DNA of 64,000 bases from Ochrovirga pacifica. GTDB taxonomy: Bacteria; Bacteroidota; Bacteroidia; Flavobacteriales; Flavobacteriaceae. Numbering within the stretch: position 1 is the first letter of the stretch; each line of letters starts with the position of its first letter. The stretch is taken from contig NZ_AFPK01000044.1 in NCBI RefSeq assembly GCF_000220525.1, positions 1-64,000 on the forward strand. The letters are read 5' to 3'. This document shows positions 63,958 to 64,000 of this stretch, piece by piece. The notes under the pieces were generated by a model. The model made no database searches and was not told the origin of the DNA. It saw nothing but the letters and a program-made list of their open reading frames with translations. A program made the translations under genes and the position numbers.

Positions 63958-64000
63958 ATGAAAAAAATTCTATTAGTCTTTGCATTTGCATTGGTTGGTC
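63958..64000 (+). CDS. Start of a secreted or membrane protein gene (truncated by the window)
   Basis: An ATG at 63958 opens MKKILLVFAFALVG, a typical signal-peptide start, and runs off the right edge. Only 14 codons are visible, so no function can be assigned. Confidence 0.6.
   Translation, partial: MKKILLVFAFALVG

Noticed and set aside
1-64000. CRISPR array, IS element, prophage or toxin-antitoxin system
   Set aside because: No regularly spaced repeats, transposase, integrase or paired small toxin genes were seen on either strand.

Overview
The window comes from a marine Bacteroidetes bacterium, most likely a member of the Flavobacteriaceae. The signs are AT-rich DNA, type IX secretion (T9SS) sorting tails, Bacteroidetes-type promoter boxes (TAnnTTTG), a flavobacterial-type crtI-crtB-crtZ-crtY carotenoid operon, and many secreted sulfatases and glycoside hydrolases. 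No species is claimed.

Region 1 (1-28,806, all minus strand) is a catabolic locus for a sulfated galactan. It encodes three S1 sulfatases (one cut by the window edge), a SASA-type esterase, a GH42-like enzyme, a GH110 alpha-1,3-galactosidase homologue, a GH2 beta-galactosidase and a GH43-like enzyme. It also encodes two large paralogues of 967 and 940 residues, each with an N-terminal beta-propeller and a C-terminal domain, which is the size and layout of GH150 lambda-carrageenase. The two GH150-like genes alternate with three genes for T9SS-exported jelly-roll proteins. Carrageenans alternate alpha-1,3 and beta-1,4 galactose linkages and are heavily sulfated, so the set fits lambda-carrageenan or a close relative. 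Two redox genes are embedded in it: a Tat-type FAD oxidoreductase lipoprotein and a protein with a covalent-FMN attachment motif fused to a helical domain. A CstA-type transporter also sits inside. No SusC/SusD pair, regulator or sulfatase-maturing enzyme lies in the window. Hairpin terminators split the locus into about ten transcription units.

Region 2 (28,912-29,064) is a tRNA-Gln with a good promoter. Its 3' end faces the galactan locus and marks the locus boundary.

Region 3 (29,246-50,696) is housekeeping: a DUF2723 GT-C membrane protein, a polysaccharide deacetylase, a cysteine-less thioredoxin fold, DNA polymerase I with a degenerate proofreading domain, an orphan T9SS protein, rplM-rpsI, rpsB, tsf, pyrH-frr, an MMPL transporter, an RluA pseudouridine synthase, hemJ, a GT2 glycosyltransferase, a SulP transporter, a rhomboid protease and an LpxL-type acyltransferase.

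Region 4 (50,710-56,883) is a light-related block: a membrane-anchored LytTR regulator, a repeat-bearing upstream region, crtI-crtB-unknown-crtZ-crtY and a photolyase, mostly with overlapping or touching reading frames.

Region 5 (56,966-64,000) holds mixed small genes: a membrane protein, a YfiT/DinB-type protein, a secreted protein with an SGNH hydrolase, YjbQ, a 5'-nucleotidase-type lipoprotein, Hsp20, a 66-residue protein, an HDAC-family deacetylase with a TTG start, and the first codons of a secreted protein.

No CRISPR array, insertion sequence, integrase or rRNA was seen. All family assignments are from reading motifs and architecture; no database search was run.
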